Shown here in pieces: positions 1 through 9,298 of a stretch of DNA of 59,435 nucleotides. The position numbers and the translations under genes were made by a program. Where the stretch lies: assembly GCF_024721015.1 (NCBI RefSeq), contig NZ_JANAIF010000024.1, positions 1 to 59,435 on the forward strand. The letters run 5' to 3'. The DNA is from Xenorhabdus bovienii. GTDB taxonomy: Bacteria > Pseudomonadota > Gammaproteobacteria > Enterobacterales > Enterobacteriaceae. Each line of letters begins with the position of its first letter. Position 1 is the stretch's first letter. The notes beneath the pieces are model-generated. The model searched no databases. It saw only the letters and a program-made list of their open reading frames with translations, and was not told where the DNA came from.

Positions 1-1
1 G

Positions 2-1448
2 ATTAATTTTCATGAGCGCGATCATGATCTGATACAAATGAAAAATCAAGCATCTTCAATGACGACGGATATATAATAAATATAACGTTAAAAATAAACC
101 TAAGGTCATAGGTTATTATACTGACTGGTCACAATATGATAGCCGCCTGCAAGGTAATCAAACCCCTTCAGCACGGGGAAGAGGTATTGATCTACAACAC
201 TTGCTTGATAACCCTTTCGCCTATGATAAATTGATTATCGGTTTCTGTGGGATAGTAGGTGATCAAGGTGAGAAAAAAGCGTTAATTTCTCGGGCAGCAC
301 CGAAGTTTGGTCGTTACAATAATGGCGAAGTCACATTTACCGATGAATGGGGCGATTGTCAATCTTATGTAAACTGTACTTTCCCTAGGTGGCAAGACGT
401 TCAGATGCCCAGAGATTTCAATCAGGACAAATCTATGGGAGTGCTAGGTGGGTTGGCAAAAATACAGGATGCAGCAAGGGCGCAAGGCCATGAACTGGTA
501 ATGTCATTCAGCGTCGGTGGTTGGACCATGAGTAATGGTTTTTACAATATGGTCAGGGACAGCCAATTGAAATCCAAATTTATTTCCAGTTTGATCGATA
601 TCTTTAAACGCTTCCCCATGTTCACTGAAGTAGATATTGATTGGGAATATCCTGGAGCGAAAGGAAATGATAACCCGCACGACTCGGAGGATGGTAAATA
701 TTATATTGACCTAATCCGTGATTTATCTTCTGCATTTAAGAACGCAGGACGTTCTGATATTAAAATCAGCATCGCTTGCTCTGCCGTACCAGATATTATG
801 GAAAAATCCAAAATACCTGAATTATTAAAGGTTGGATTATATGGCATCAATGTCATGACCTATGATTTCTTTGGTACTCCGTGGGCTGATAAGTTAAGGC
901 ACCATACTAATTTGCGCCGTTATCCGGGCAGTGAAAATAGTGTGGAAAAAGCGGTTGAGTATCTACTCAGTGTTGGTGTGCCATCTCAAGCTATCAATAT
1001 TGGTTATGCTGGATATTCTCGTAATGGCAAAAATACTAATATTACCAGTTATTCACCATTATCGGGCAGCTATAGTCCTGGAACGGGTACGACTACTGGG
1101 ACATTTGAGTCCGGCTCAACAGAATGGTATGACACGATATATAATTATCTGAATCTAGAATCTCGTCAAGATAGAAATGGTTTTACCCTTTATACAGATG
1201 AAGTTGCGGATGCAGACTATCTTTATAATCAAAACAGTAAATTGTTTATATCACTGGATACACCGCGTACAGTGAAAGCCAAAGCAAAATATGCATTGGA
1301 AAAAAATCTAGGGGGAGTATTCACTTGGACAGCAGATCAGGACAGAGGGCCATTGGTGAATGCAGCTCGTGAAGGTCTGGGGTGCCCATTGTTGATTAAG
1401 AAAATTGACATGGAGCCTTTCTATTATAAAGGCAAAACCAACAAATAA
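2..1448 (+). pseudogene. GH18 chitinase, N terminus in a different reading frame
   Basis: Glycoside hydrolase family 18 protein predicted to hydrolyse chitin. The main frame is open from 63 to the TAA at 1446-1448. It contains the first barrel strand (KPKVIGYYTDW, about 96-128), the substrate strand VMSFSVGGWTMSNG (502-543) and the catalytic DxDxE motif as VDIDWEYPG (about 634-656). The usual DG before this motif is TE. The C-terminal barrel strand GGVFTWTADQD is present. There is no ATG or GTG in this frame before the catalytic motif; the first usable codon is TTG at 201, which would delete barrel strand 1. A second frame is open from the window edge to a TAA at 74-76 and reads into MKNQASSMTTD. 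Joining the two frames inside the AT repeat at 66-76 would give one continuous protein. I therefore read it as a 1- or 2-base frameshift, or a sequencing error. No signal peptide is visible; the true start lies upstream of the window. It resembles the chitinases of insect-pathogenic Enterobacterales. Confidence 0.62.
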
Positions 1449-1470
1449 AGTGTTATGTTTAAAGTATGAT

Positions 1471-1540
1471 ATTGGGTAAATTACCCAATACAGACATAGT
1501 ACGGTGCTAGGGGATTATATCCATGCACCGTACTGTTTTA
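1471..1540. terminator. Two tandem hairpins between chitinase and yajR
   Basis: Two perfect inverted repeats lie between the convergent chitinase and yajR genes. The first is ATTGGGTAA-A-TTACCCAAT (1471-1489). The second has 10-bp arms AGTACGGTGC (1498-1507) and GCACCGTACT (1525-1534), with a smaller GGAT/ATCC stem inside its loop and GTTTTATT following on the plus strand. They probably end transcription from both sides. Confidence 0.7.
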
Positions 1541-1556
1541 TTACAAACGGCGGTGG

Positions 1557-2924
1557 TTATTTATGAGACAGCACAAGTTGTTCTAATTGTTCTCGATTGG
1601 TCTGTTTTGTATCAACTTTGACATACGCACTGAGTTCTTCTAATGCGATGACAATATCTTTCACACCCGCCTGTGACAATATTTTCTTTTCTAAGATGTC
1701 AGGATTATTCAATTGCTCAGGTAAGACAATCCTGATGCTGCTGACATAAGGTGGTTGACGTAGTGTCAGGCTGATAATAAACCAGAGTGCGGTTAGCACA
1801 ATACCTCCCATAAATACCAATGATGCGCCTTGCTGTTCATAGAGCATTCCACCGAGGAAACCTCCCAATGCGACACCGAGGAATTGACTGGTAGAGTAAA
1901 CCCCCATCGCCGTACCTTTGTAACCAGCGGGCGCTTCTTTGCTGATGAGTGATGGTAAAATGGCTTCCATGATATTAAAAGCGAGAAAGAACACCTGAAT
2001 ACCTGCAAAAATTCCCCAAAGGTGTGAACCCACTGACCATAAAACTAATTCGGCGATGAATAACAGTCCGATGCAAAGTAAAAATACCTGTTTCATACGG
2101 CGTTTTTTCTCTGCGTAGATAATGAAGGGTAAAACAGCAATAAAAGAAATGAGTGTGGTAATTAAGTAAACTTTCCAGTGTTTCTGTGGTGGAAAGCCGG
2201 CTTTTTCCATGATTAGGGGGAGGGCAATAAAACTCGACATTAATAAAGTATGCAGGCTGAGAATGCCAAAATTGAGTTTTAGTAGCTGAGGATCAGAGAG
2301 CACACGTCGAAAACTGCCACGGGCAATTCCAGACTCGCGATTCAGTATGTGTTTATGCGCAGACGGTACAGCGAACAAGGTGATCAAGATACCACAACTG
2401 GCCAAGATCGTTATTGCTCCAAACAGACCATTTAACCCTATTTGGTGCGTGATGATAGGGCCGACAACAATAGCAAAGGCGAAGGTAATACCAAAGCTAA
2501 TGCCAATGAATGCCATAGCTTTTGTACGATTCTGTTCGCGGGTAAGATCAGAAAGTAATGCCATGATTGCAGCAGATATTGCACCAGCACCCTGTAAGGC
2601 TCTGCCGATGATAATACCCCAAATAGAGTCGCTCAAAGCCGCAATAATACTGCCTAGTACAAAGATGAGCAGCCCACCGATGATTAGGGGTTTTCTACCG
2701 ATTCTGTCTGAAAGCAACCCGAATGGGATTTGAAATATTGCCTGTGTTAAACCGTAGATGCCAATAGCAATCCCGATCAAGGTTTCGCTGGATCCCCGTA
2801 ACTCCAAGCCGTAGGTTGTTAAAACAGGTAAAACCATGAACATACCTAACATGCGCAGAGAAAAAACGGAACCTAAGCCCCACGTTGCTCGAAGTTCAAG
2901 CGGAGTCATTTTATTATCGTTCAT
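1557..2924 (-). CDS. yajR: MFS transporter YajR with C-terminal YAM domain
   Basis: Inner-membrane major facilitator superfamily transporter of 455 residues whose substrate is not settled. The start is the ATG at 2924 (MNDNKMTPLELRATW), which matches the E. coli YajR N terminus and follows a GAGG ribosome-binding site; an in-frame ATG 33 bases upstream has no such support. The MFS signature DRIGRKP follows TM2. The last ~70 residues after TM12 form the small soluble YAM domain (SIRIVLPEQ to the end), which separates YajR from most MFS drug exporters. It is monocistronic, downstream of the cyo operon on the same strand but separated from it by a strong terminator at 3085-3117. Family assignment is firm and the physiological substrate unknown. 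Confidence 0.93.
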   Translation of the reverse strand: MNDNKMTPLELRATWGLGSVFSLRMLGMFMVLPVLTTYGLELRGSSETLIGIAIGIYGLTQAIFQIPFGLLSDRIGRKPLIIGGLLIFVLGSIIAALSDSIWGIIIGRALQGAGAISAAIMALLSDLTREQNRTKAMAFIGISFGITFAFAIVVGPIITHQIGLNGLFGAITILASCGILITLFAVPSAHKHILNRESGIARGSFRRVLSDPQLLKLNFGILSLHTLLMSSFIALPLIMEKAGFPPQKHWKVYLITTLISFIAVLPFIIYAEKKRRMKQVFLLCIGLLFIAELVLWSVGSHLWGIFAGIQVFFLAFNIMEAILPSLISKEAPAGYKGTAMGVYSTSQFLGVALGGFLGGMLYEQQGASLVFMGGIVLTALWFIISLTLRQPPYVSSIRIVLPEQLNNPDILEKKILSQAGVKDIVIALEELSAYVKVDTKQTNREQLEQLVLSHK

Positions 2925-3084
2925 GGATACCTCAAAAAATTCGATATGACATTTCACTTAAATAGGAACATGTCATTGTAAAATGCTAATTATCTCATTA
3001 GTAATCAATAGTAATTAAATTATATGGATAAAAAATAACGTTTATAAATAAACAAGTTGTAAATGAATAAAGAGATAAGGGAAA

Positions 3085-3117
3085 GGAAAAGAGGGCAGGG
3101 GAAGACCCAGCCCTCTT
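3085..3117 (-). terminator. cyo operon terminator
   Basis: The arms AAGAGGGC (3089-3096) and GCCCTCTT (3110-3117) enclose an inner GGG/CCC stem. On the minus strand the hairpin is followed by TTTTCC. It begins 5 bases after the cyoE stop codon. Confidence 0.85.
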
Positions 3118-3121
3118 GATA

Positions 3122-4006
3122 TTACCGAACGTAAGTCAGCAGCGTTTCTGGAGATGCTGTTGAATCGACAGACATCATGACGCTCAAAGACATGATAGCG
3201 ACAATAGAAAACATAAATAACTTACGGGCCCAGATACGATCATTAGCAGTTTTATAACCTGATAATGCCATACCCAGCCACCAGATACTCACTGCTGCTG
3301 CTACGATGAGGTATTTGTAACCTGCGTAACCGCTGATTGTCAGCATCAAGGTGGCAACCATAAAGGCCAAGATATACAGGGTGATGTGGTTTTTCGCCAC
3401 AGAAATACCCTTAATTACTGGCAATACTGGAATGTTGGCGGCCTGATAATCTTTGAACCGAAAAATAGCAATGGCGTAAGAGTGGGGCATTTGCCATAAA
3501 CTGAAGATTAGCAACAGTATCAATGCCCCTGTGTCAAACTGCCCTGTTACTGCACAATAACCAATAACTGGAGGTGCCGCACCTGACAAACTACCAACCA
3601 GCGTGCCATAAACAGATTTTCTTTTCATGTAGAGGCTATAAACCCCAACATAAATCACAAACCCGATGAGGGCTAACTGCATTGCTAAGGCATTGGCTGC
3701 TACATAGAGCAGCACTATGCCAGCAATACCTAGCACTGAGGCGTAAATCAGGCTGATTTTCGGATCGATAAGCCCTTTAACAAGGACCCTGTTTTTTGTT
3801 CTCTCCATGATTCGGTCGATATCGCGGTCGATATAGTTGTTAAATACACAACCAGATGCAACTACCAGCGATACCCCGAGCATCGTAGCAAAGAACAATG
3901 GGTAATCTATTACGCCCTTGGAAGCGAGTAGAAAACCTCCAACCACAGAAATTAGATTTCCGAAAATAATTCCTGGTTTGGTCACTTGCAGGTATTGCTT
4001 AATCAT
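3122..4006 (-). CDS. cyoE: Protoheme IX farnesyltransferase (heme o synthase)
   Basis: Integral membrane UbiA-type prenyltransferase of 294 residues (E. coli 296). It adds a farnesyl group to heme b, giving the heme o used at the binuclear centre of cytochrome bo3. The first Asp-rich motif is visible as [15 protein letters not shown], with the basic TKNR segment following it; about nine hydrophobic segments cover the rest. It is the last gene of cyoABCDE, starting 13 bases after the cyoD stop, and is followed directly by the operon terminator. Identity is firm from sequence and operon position. Confidence 0.97.
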   Translation of the reverse strand: MIKQYLQVTKPGIIFGNLISVVGGFLLASKGVIDYPLFFATMLGVSLVVASGCVFNNYIDRDIDRIMERTKNRVLVKGLIDPKISLIYASVLGIAGIVLLYVAANALAMQLALIGFVIYVGVYSLYMKRKSVYGTLVGSLSGAAPPVIGYCAVTGQFDTGALILLLIFSLWQMPHSYAIAIFRFKDYQAANIPVLPVIKGISVAKNHITLYILAFMVATLMLTISGYAGYKYLIVAAAVSIWWLGMALSGYKTANDRIWARKLFMFSIVAIMSLSVMMSVDSTASPETLLTYVR

Positions 4007-4019
4007 TCAAGTCAACTCT

Positions 4020-4352
4020 TTAATCAACCATCATATTGATGTTCAGGTTGTACATAATCCACAGAGAGCCGACAACAACGATAGCGATGACAAGCAATGT
4101 GAATATCAAAGCGACGAGGTTCCAACGTTCTTCAGACGATGTGTTCATGTGCAGGAAACAGACGAAATGTACAAAGATCTGAATCACGGCCATGCCGATA
4201 ACTGTAAGCAGGATTGTGCTCTGGGAAGCACTGCCATCCATCACCATCCAGAATGGAATTACGGTCAGTATGACTGACAGGATAAAACCAATCATGTAGG
4301 TTTTGAAACTGCCGTGGTCGGCACCGGAATGAGAAGTATTTGGATGACTCAT
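4020..4352 (-). CDS. cyoD: Cytochrome bo3 ubiquinol oxidase subunit IV
   Basis: Small membrane subunit of 110 residues that helps assemble the CuB site of subunit I. It has a polar His/Ser-rich N terminus ([14 protein letters not shown]) and three hydrophobic helices. The start is placed at 4352, where ATG overlaps the cyoC stop as TAATG; a longer open frame running back into cyoC is not used because the homologous protein begins at MSHP. Translation is probably coupled to cyoC. Confidence 0.96.
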   Translation of the reverse strand: MSHPNTSHSGADHGSFKTYMIGFILSVILTVIPFWMVMDGSASQSTILLTVIGMAVIQIFVHFVCFLHMNTSSEERWNLVALIFTLLVIAIVVVGSLWIMYNLNINMMVD

Positions 4353-4963
4353 TACATAGCTCCCATCAGATAAACGACAGTAAATACACAAATCCATACT
4401 ACGTCGAGGAAGTGCCAGAACAGGCTCAGGCAACTCAGACGAGTACGATTCACTTCAGTCAGACCACGGCGTGCAACCTGAACCATCATGATAATAATCC
4501 AGATCAAGCCACAAGTTACGTGGATACCGTGAGTGGCAACCAAAGCAAAGAAGGATGACAGAAATGCACTGCGATCAGGGCCAAAACCTTCTGAAATCAG
4601 TTTATGGAATTCATAGATTTCCATCGAAACGAAGCCGAGGCCGAACAAGAAAGTAATGAACAGCCACAGGTTAACTTGGCCCGTTTTACCTTTGTTCATG
4701 CTCAGCATGGCGAAACCATAGGTGATACTGCTGAACAGTAGCAGGAAGGTTTCGACCAGAACAAATGGCAATTCAAAAATATCTTTACCGGATGGGCCAC
4801 CTGCCGTGCCGTTGGCCAGTACTGCATAAGTGGCGAACAGGCTTGCAAACAGAACCAAGTCACTCATCAGGTAGATCCAGAAGCCAAATATCTTCATGGA
4901 GCCTACGTCATGGTGCCCATGATGCTCATGGGCGGCTGTGTTGTTAAGGGTTTGAGTCGACAT
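4352..4963 (-). CDS. cyoC: Cytochrome bo3 ubiquinol oxidase subunit III
   Basis: Subunit III, 203 residues (E. coli 204), with five membrane helices. It lacks a redox centre and stabilises the oxidase. A His-rich N terminus ([10 protein letters not shown]) precedes the first helix; [12 protein letters not shown] is the typical heme-copper oxidase subunit III segment. Its ATG at 4963 overlaps the cyoB stop and its stop overlaps the cyoD start, both as TAATG, showing tight translational coupling. Confidence 0.97.
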   Translation of the reverse strand: MSTQTLNNTAAHEHHGHHDVGSMKIFGFWIYLMSDLVLFASLFATYAVLANGTAGGPSGKDIFELPFVLVETFLLLFSSITYGFAMLSMNKGKTGQVNLWLFITFLFGLGFVSMEIYEFHKLISEGFGPDRSAFLSSFFALVATHGIHVTCGLIWIIIMMVQVARRGLTEVNRTRLSCLSLFWHFLDVVWICVFTVVYLMGAM

Positions 4964-6945
4964 TATTTCACACCTGCCTTTCTCAGTTCTTCGTAATGCT
5001 GATTTTCAGTTTTTTCGACTTCAGCTACAGGAACGTAGTAATCAACATCTTCGTCAAAGCTTTTCACGATCCAAGTGATGATAGTACCGGCGAAACTTGC
5101 GATAGCCAGCCACCAGATATCCCAGATCATGGCAAAGCCGAAGACCAGGAGGAACGCACTGATAATGATGCCCGCGCTTGTGTTTTTAGGCATATGAATT
5201 TCTCCATATTTAGCCGGACGTTTATGAGCAGTGTCTTTCTCCTTCATATCCCACCATGCGTCGCGAGTCTGGATATGAGGAACTTCAGCAAAGTTATAGA
5301 ACGGAGGCGGAGATGAAGTTGACCATTCCAAAGTACGGCCACCCCATGGGTCACCAGTCAGATCACGGTTTTGTTCACGGTCACGGATACTGACGTAGAA
5401 CTGGATAACCTGACACAGAATACCAAGAGCGATTAAGACAACTCCACCCGCTGCAACAACCAGCATAGTGTGGAATGCAGGGTCGATATCTTGACTCAGA
5501 CGACGGGTCATGCCCATGAAGCCCAACGCGTACAGTGGCATAAAGGCTACGAAGAAACCGGTGATCCAGAACCAGAATGCACGGATACCCCATTTTTCGT
5601 TCAGTGTGAAACCAAACGCTTTCGGGAACCAGTAAGCGGTACCTGCAAAGCAGCCAAATACCACACCACCAATAATAACGTTATGGAAGTGAGCAATCAG
5701 GAACAAACTGTTATGCAGAACGAAGTTCGCGCCAGGTACGGCCAGCAGAACACCTGTCATACCACCAATGGAGAAAGTGACGAGGAAGCCAACAGTCCAC
5801 AGCATTGGGGTTTTAAATTCGATACGACCACGGTACATGGTGAACAGCCAGTTGAAGATCTTAACCCCAGTTGGGATAGAGATAATCATTGTGGCGATAC
5901 CAAAGAAGGCGTTGACGTTCGCACCAGAGCCCATCGTAAAGAAGTGGTGTAGCCATACAACGAACGACAGAATGGTAATAACAATCGTCGCCCATACCAG
6001 CGAGGTATAACCAAACAGGCGTTTTTTCGCGAAGGTCGCTGTGACTTCAGAGAAGATACCAAAGACAGGCAGAACCAGAATGTAAACTTCTGGATGACCC
6101 CAAGCCCAGATCAGGTTGATGTACATCATCATATTGCCGCCCATATCATTGGTGAAGAAATGGGTGCCCATATAACGATCCAGAGTTAACAGTGCAACAG
6201 TGACTGTCAGGATTGGGAATGCTGCAATAATCAGTACGTTGGTACACAGTACGGTCCATGAGAAAACCGGCATTTTCATCATAGACATGCCTGGCGCACG
6301 CATACGCAGGATAGTCACGAAGAAGTTAACGCCTGTCAGCAATGTACCAATACCGGAGAGCTGGAGACTCCATATCCAATAATCAACACCAACCCCGGGG
6401 TTGTATAGTTTACCTGATAGAGGAGGGTAGGCCAACCAGCCTGTCTGTGCGAACTCACCGACACCGAGGGAGAGGTTGATCAGTACGACACCGACAACAA
6501 ATAACCAGAAGCTCAGTGAGTTCAGGAATGGGAAAGCAACGTCACGCGCCCCGATTTGCAGGGGAACTACGATGTTCATCAGACCGACAACGAACGGCAT
6601 TGCCATGAAGAAGATCATGATAACGCCGTGGGCGGTAAAGACTTGATCATAATGGTGCGGGGGCAGGAAGCCGGCTTCACCTGCGGAAGCCAGAGCTTGC
6701 TGTCCACGCATCATGATGGCGTCAGCGAAACCGCGAACCATCATGACCATGGCAACGACGATATACATGATACCGATTTTTTTATGGTCAACGCTGGTTA
6801 ACCATTCGCTCCAGAGCCATTTCCATTTACGGAAATAAGTTAAGGTACCGACAACCGCCAGTCCCCCGAGAAGGATTGCAATCAGAGTCACTACAATAAT
6901 GGGTTCATGTAGTGGGATTGCATCCAGTGTTAATTTTCCCCACAT
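4963..6945 (-). CDS. cyoB: Cytochrome bo3 ubiquinol oxidase subunit I
   Basis: Catalytic heme-copper subunit of 660 residues. It oxidises ubiquinol, reduces oxygen to water and pumps protons. Visible motifs are HGVIMIFF (low-spin heme ligand), [14 protein letters not shown] (CuB histidine and the cross-linked Tyr), HHFFTMG (CuB His pair) and HFHNVIIGG (heme ligands). The start is set at [11 protein letters not shown] (6945), matching the E. coli protein (MFGKLSLDAVP), rather than eight codons upstream. GAGGAATAAAGG precedes it. It lies 4 bases after cyoA and overlaps cyoC. Confidence 0.98.
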   Translation of the reverse strand: MWGKLTLDAIPLHEPIIVVTLIAILLGGLAVVGTLTYFRKWKWLWSEWLTSVDHKKIGIMYIVVAMVMMVRGFADAIMMRGQQALASAGEAGFLPPHHYDQVFTAHGVIMIFFMAMPFVVGLMNIVVPLQIGARDVAFPFLNSLSFWLFVVGVVLINLSLGVGEFAQTGWLAYPPLSGKLYNPGVGVDYWIWSLQLSGIGTLLTGVNFFVTILRMRAPGMSMMKMPVFSWTVLCTNVLIIAAFPILTVTVALLTLDRYMGTHFFTNDMGGNMMMYINLIWAWGHPEVYILVLPVFGIFSEVTATFAKKRLFGYTSLVWATIVITILSFVVWLHHFFTMGSGANVNAFFGIATMIISIPTGVKIFNWLFTMYRGRIEFKTPMLWTVGFLVTFSIGGMTGVLLAVPGANFVLHNSLFLIAHFHNVIIGGVVFGCFAGTAYWFPKAFGFTLNEKWGIRAFWFWITGFFVAFMPLYALGFMGMTRRLSQDIDPAFHTMLVVAAGGVVLIALGILCQVIQFYVSIRDREQNRDLTGDPWGGRTLEWSTSSPPPFYNFAEVPHIQTRDAWWDMKEKDTAHKRPAKYGEIHMPKNTSAGIIISAFLLVFGFAMIWDIWWLAIASFAGTIITWIVKSFDEDVDYYVPVAEVEKTENQHYEELRKAGVK

Positions 6946-6949
6946 GCCT

Positions 6950-7915
6950 TTATTCCTCAACACCTGCATGAGCCGGCTGACTCATATTCATATTATGATC
7001 CGCAGCTTCACCATGTTCTGTTTTGCCGTGACTTGCTGTACCAAACATACCACCATGTTTCATGTCACCCATGAATTTGGTGATCGTTTCTTGGAACAGC
7101 TTTGGTTTCACTCTTGAGAAGTATTCAACAGGGTTATTTTGGCTTTTTTCAGCTAAGTCATTAAACGCCTGCACAGTATCCAGGGTTTTAGGTGATGCCT
7201 TAACTTTCTGCACCCACTGTTCAAAACTTTCACGATCAGGTGTCGCTGTTGCAGTAAATTTCATGCCAGAGAAGCCTTCGCCGCTATAGCTTGCTGAGAA
7301 CCCTTTATATGTATCCGGTGTATTAGCAATCAAGTGCAGTTTTGTCTGCATGCCTGCCATCGCATAAATCTGACCGCCTAACTGTGGGATGAAAAAGGAG
7401 TTCATCACAGAGTCTGACGTGATTTTGAAGTTCACGGGAACATTGGTAGGGAATGCAATTTCGTTTACTGTCGCAATGCCTTGTTCTGGGTAGATAAATA
7501 GCCATTTCCAGTCAAGGGAAATAACTTCAATCGTTACCGGTTTTTCTTCATAGTCCAATGGCTTATATGGATCGAGTTCCTGAGTCGTTTTCCATGTAAT
7601 GGTTGCCAAGACGATGATAATCAGAATAGGCACAGTCCAAACGACAAGCTCAATTTTATTTGAGTGTGCCCAGTTTGGACGGTAAGTAGCGGATTTATTG
7701 GCTTCCCGGTAACGTAGAGCAAAAATGATTGCCATTACGATAGCCGGAATAACAACGATCAGCATCAGGCCAAACGCTGTCAGTATCAGCGTTTTTTGCT
7801 CAACGCCGATCGCCCCTTTGGGATTCATCAATACCATATCACAACCACTTAGTATTAAAGTGGCTGCGAGTAATGACGACAACCCAATAGTTTTTTTGTA
7901 TTTCATAAGTCTCAT
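6950..7915 (-). CDS. cyoA: Cytochrome bo3 ubiquinol oxidase subunit II
   Basis: Subunit II, 321 residues, first gene of the operon. It is a lipoprotein: an N-terminal hydrophobic segment ends in the lipobox LSGC with Cys25 as the acylated residue. Two membrane helices follow, then a periplasmic cupredoxin-like domain ([20 protein letters not shown], then [16 protein letters not shown]). As in other quinol oxidases, the CuA ligands of cytochrome c oxidases are missing. The C-terminal tail is rich in Met and His ([24 protein letters not shown]), longer and more His-rich than in E. coli. It is transcribed leftward from the region 7916-8224. Confidence 0.97.
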   Translation of the reverse strand: MRLMKYKKTIGLSSLLAATLILSGCDMVLMNPKGAIGVEQKTLILTAFGLMLIVVIPAIVMAIIFALRYREANKSATYRPNWAHSNKIELVVWTVPILIIIVLATITWKTTQELDPYKPLDYEEKPVTIEVISLDWKWLFIYPEQGIATVNEIAFPTNVPVNFKITSDSVMNSFFIPQLGGQIYAMAGMQTKLHLIANTPDTYKGFSASYSGEGFSGMKFTATATPDRESFEQWVQKVKASPKTLDTVQAFNDLAEKSQNNPVEYFSRVKPKLFQETITKFMGDMKHGGMFGTASHGKTEHGEAADHNMNMSQPAHAGVEE

Positions 7916-8224
7916 TGAGCGACCCCAGATAACAAAAGCTTTATTGTCGTTTCATCAGTGCGGGCATTCTACGGTAAGGTCACCGGAGTGTAAACAATTG
8001 TAATGGAAGCAAGATAACTTGTAGGCTTTTTATGTTAGAGGGATCACATGTGATGTAAGATTTAACAAAAAGTTAATTTTAGATGGTTACTTTAACCAAG
8101 AGTTCAAAATAAGTATTTATTTTAAAATAACTTTCTATTTTTAAAAAGAAAAAACTGATGAAAACCAAAGGAAATAAGACTAAAACAAGCGTTTTTTACA
8201 ATATGATAACCGTTGTTTATCGGT
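7916..8224 (-). promoter_or_regulatory. cyo operon upstream region with 12-bp palindrome
   Basis: No gene is seen here. The region must carry the cyo promoter. It holds a perfect palindrome ATCACATGTGAT (8043-8054) and an inverted TTAAC/GTTAA pair (about 8063-8075). In E. coli cyo is repressed by ArcA and Fnr, but I do not see a clean direct-repeat ArcA box or a TTGAT-N4-ATCAA Fnr site, so no factor is assigned. Confidence 0.4.
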
Positions 8225-8255
8225 ACTGATGAGCAGCTTGTTGCTGCTCATCAGT
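8225..8255 (-). terminator. Hairpin after the Tsx/OmpK-family gene
   Basis: A perfect 13-bp stem, ACTGATGAGCAGC (8225-8237) and GCTGCTCATCAGT (8243-8255), with a 5-base loop, begins 10 bases past the stop codon of the porin gene. There is no clear T-run on the minus strand; on the plus strand the sequence after it is T-rich. Confidence 0.65.
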
Positions 8256-8265
8256 TAAATTTATT

Positions 8266-9033
8266 TTAGAAGTTATATTTTACACTATAAACAATACCAT
8301 CCTGCAAGAAATCTTCGCCTAATTTGTTATCCGCATAGCGATATTGAATCCCAGTAGTAAAGGAAGGATGTGGAGTCCACCATAATCCGACAGCACCATT
8401 GATACCCTCTCGGCCACCATTGCCGTAGCGCTGATTACGGTTCAACTCAATTTCATTCCAGTTCGTAATACTGAATTTTTCTTGCCAGAGTTGGAAATCG
8501 TACCCTGCAACCCAGCCTACGACATAACCGTTATTACCTGAGTAGAAAGTTTGGTCAACATAGTGAAGTGCGACAAAAGGTTTGAACCAAACACCAGCAA
8601 GCGTGGTGTTATAGCCCAATCCATAGAGAGTATTTACTTCATGGAAATTGCCACCGTTGGCTTTACCTGGTAGTGAATAGGTGCCATAAACATGACCATA
8701 AAGGTTGAAACCAGTATCACCGAGATAGAAACGACCTGTGGTTTTGAAGGTGTAGCGCTGGTTATCACCGGGTTGTGCAGTTTTGTTGTTAAATGGATTT
8801 TCTAAATCAAGGAAACCATATAGCTCGCCCCAACTGAACCCAGCTCCACCTTCTAGTTCCAAATAAGCAAAGTCATCTTTATGTGAGGTCTGCCCTGTTT
8901 TTTGAGTGGTGTGTTTGGTCCAGTCAAGGTAGTTCATGCTGACATTGGCAAAACCCCACTGATATTCCGCGCTGGCTGATGCAGAAACCAAGGCAGTAGC
9001 AACTGCGGTGAGTGTCAAAATATGTCTTTTCAT
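8266..9033 (-). CDS. Tsx/OmpK-family outer-membrane channel
   Basis: Predicted outer-membrane beta-barrel of 255 residues from the nucleoside-specific channel (Tsx/OmpK) family. A signal peptide of about 22 residues ends in SASASA before EYQWGFANVSMNYLDW, the start typical of OmpK-like proteins. The rest alternates short amphipathic strands rich in Tyr, Trp and Gly, and ends in the terminal Phe barrel signature (VYSVKYNF). The family imports nucleosides; the substrate here is inferred. It is monocistronic between the cyo promoter and ampG. A gene of this type is not at this position in E. coli, so it is a lineage-specific insertion into conserved synteny. Confidence 0.85.
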   Translation of the reverse strand: MKRHILTLTAVATALVSASASAEYQWGFANVSMNYLDWTKHTTQKTGQTSHKDDFAYLELEGGAGFSWGELYGFLDLENPFNNKTAQPGDNQRYTFKTTGRFYLGDTGFNLYGHVYGTYSLPGKANGGNFHEVNTLYGLGYNTTLAGVWFKPFVALHYVDQTFYSGNNGYVVGWVAGYDFQLWQEKFSITNWNEIELNRNQRYGNGGREGINGAVGLWWTPHPSFTTGIQYRYADNKLGEDFLQDGIVYSVKYNF

Positions 9034-9215
9034 AAATTCCCTTTATATGGTTTTAGGATAAATAAAGATGTCTTGAATGGTTCGAAACAAAATACATTCG
9101 GATAATAATATTTGTTAGTGTGAATATAAATGTTCCACTCTTGAAAAAGACGTTTTCCAAGTCACATAATGGCTGTTTTTTATTTTTATTGTGAAGTTTA
9201 TCACTAAAATAAGGC

Positions 9216-9252
9216 AGCCAAAGGTTGAACCTTACCAACCTTTGGCTTTTTC
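9216..9252 (-). terminator. ampG terminator
   Basis: An 11-bp perfect stem GCCAAAGGTTG (9217-9227) / CAACCTTTGGC (9236-9246) with an 8-base loop. On the plus strand it is followed directly by TTTTTC; on the minus strand, in the direction of ampG, by a looser T-rich stretch. The rest of 9034-9298 has no gene and should contain the promoter of the porin gene. Confidence 0.75.
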
Positions 9253-9298
9253 AGAAAGCGCATCTAAGATGCTGTAGTAGGAGTTCAGGGGGAACACA

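Noticed and set aside
5470..5952. Long reading frame opposite cyoB
   Set aside because: Lies entirely antisense to a firmly identified gene; a codon-bias shadow.
8063..8075. ArcA box upstream of cyo
   Set aside because: The TTAAC/GTTAA halves are inverted, while ArcA boxes are direct repeats.
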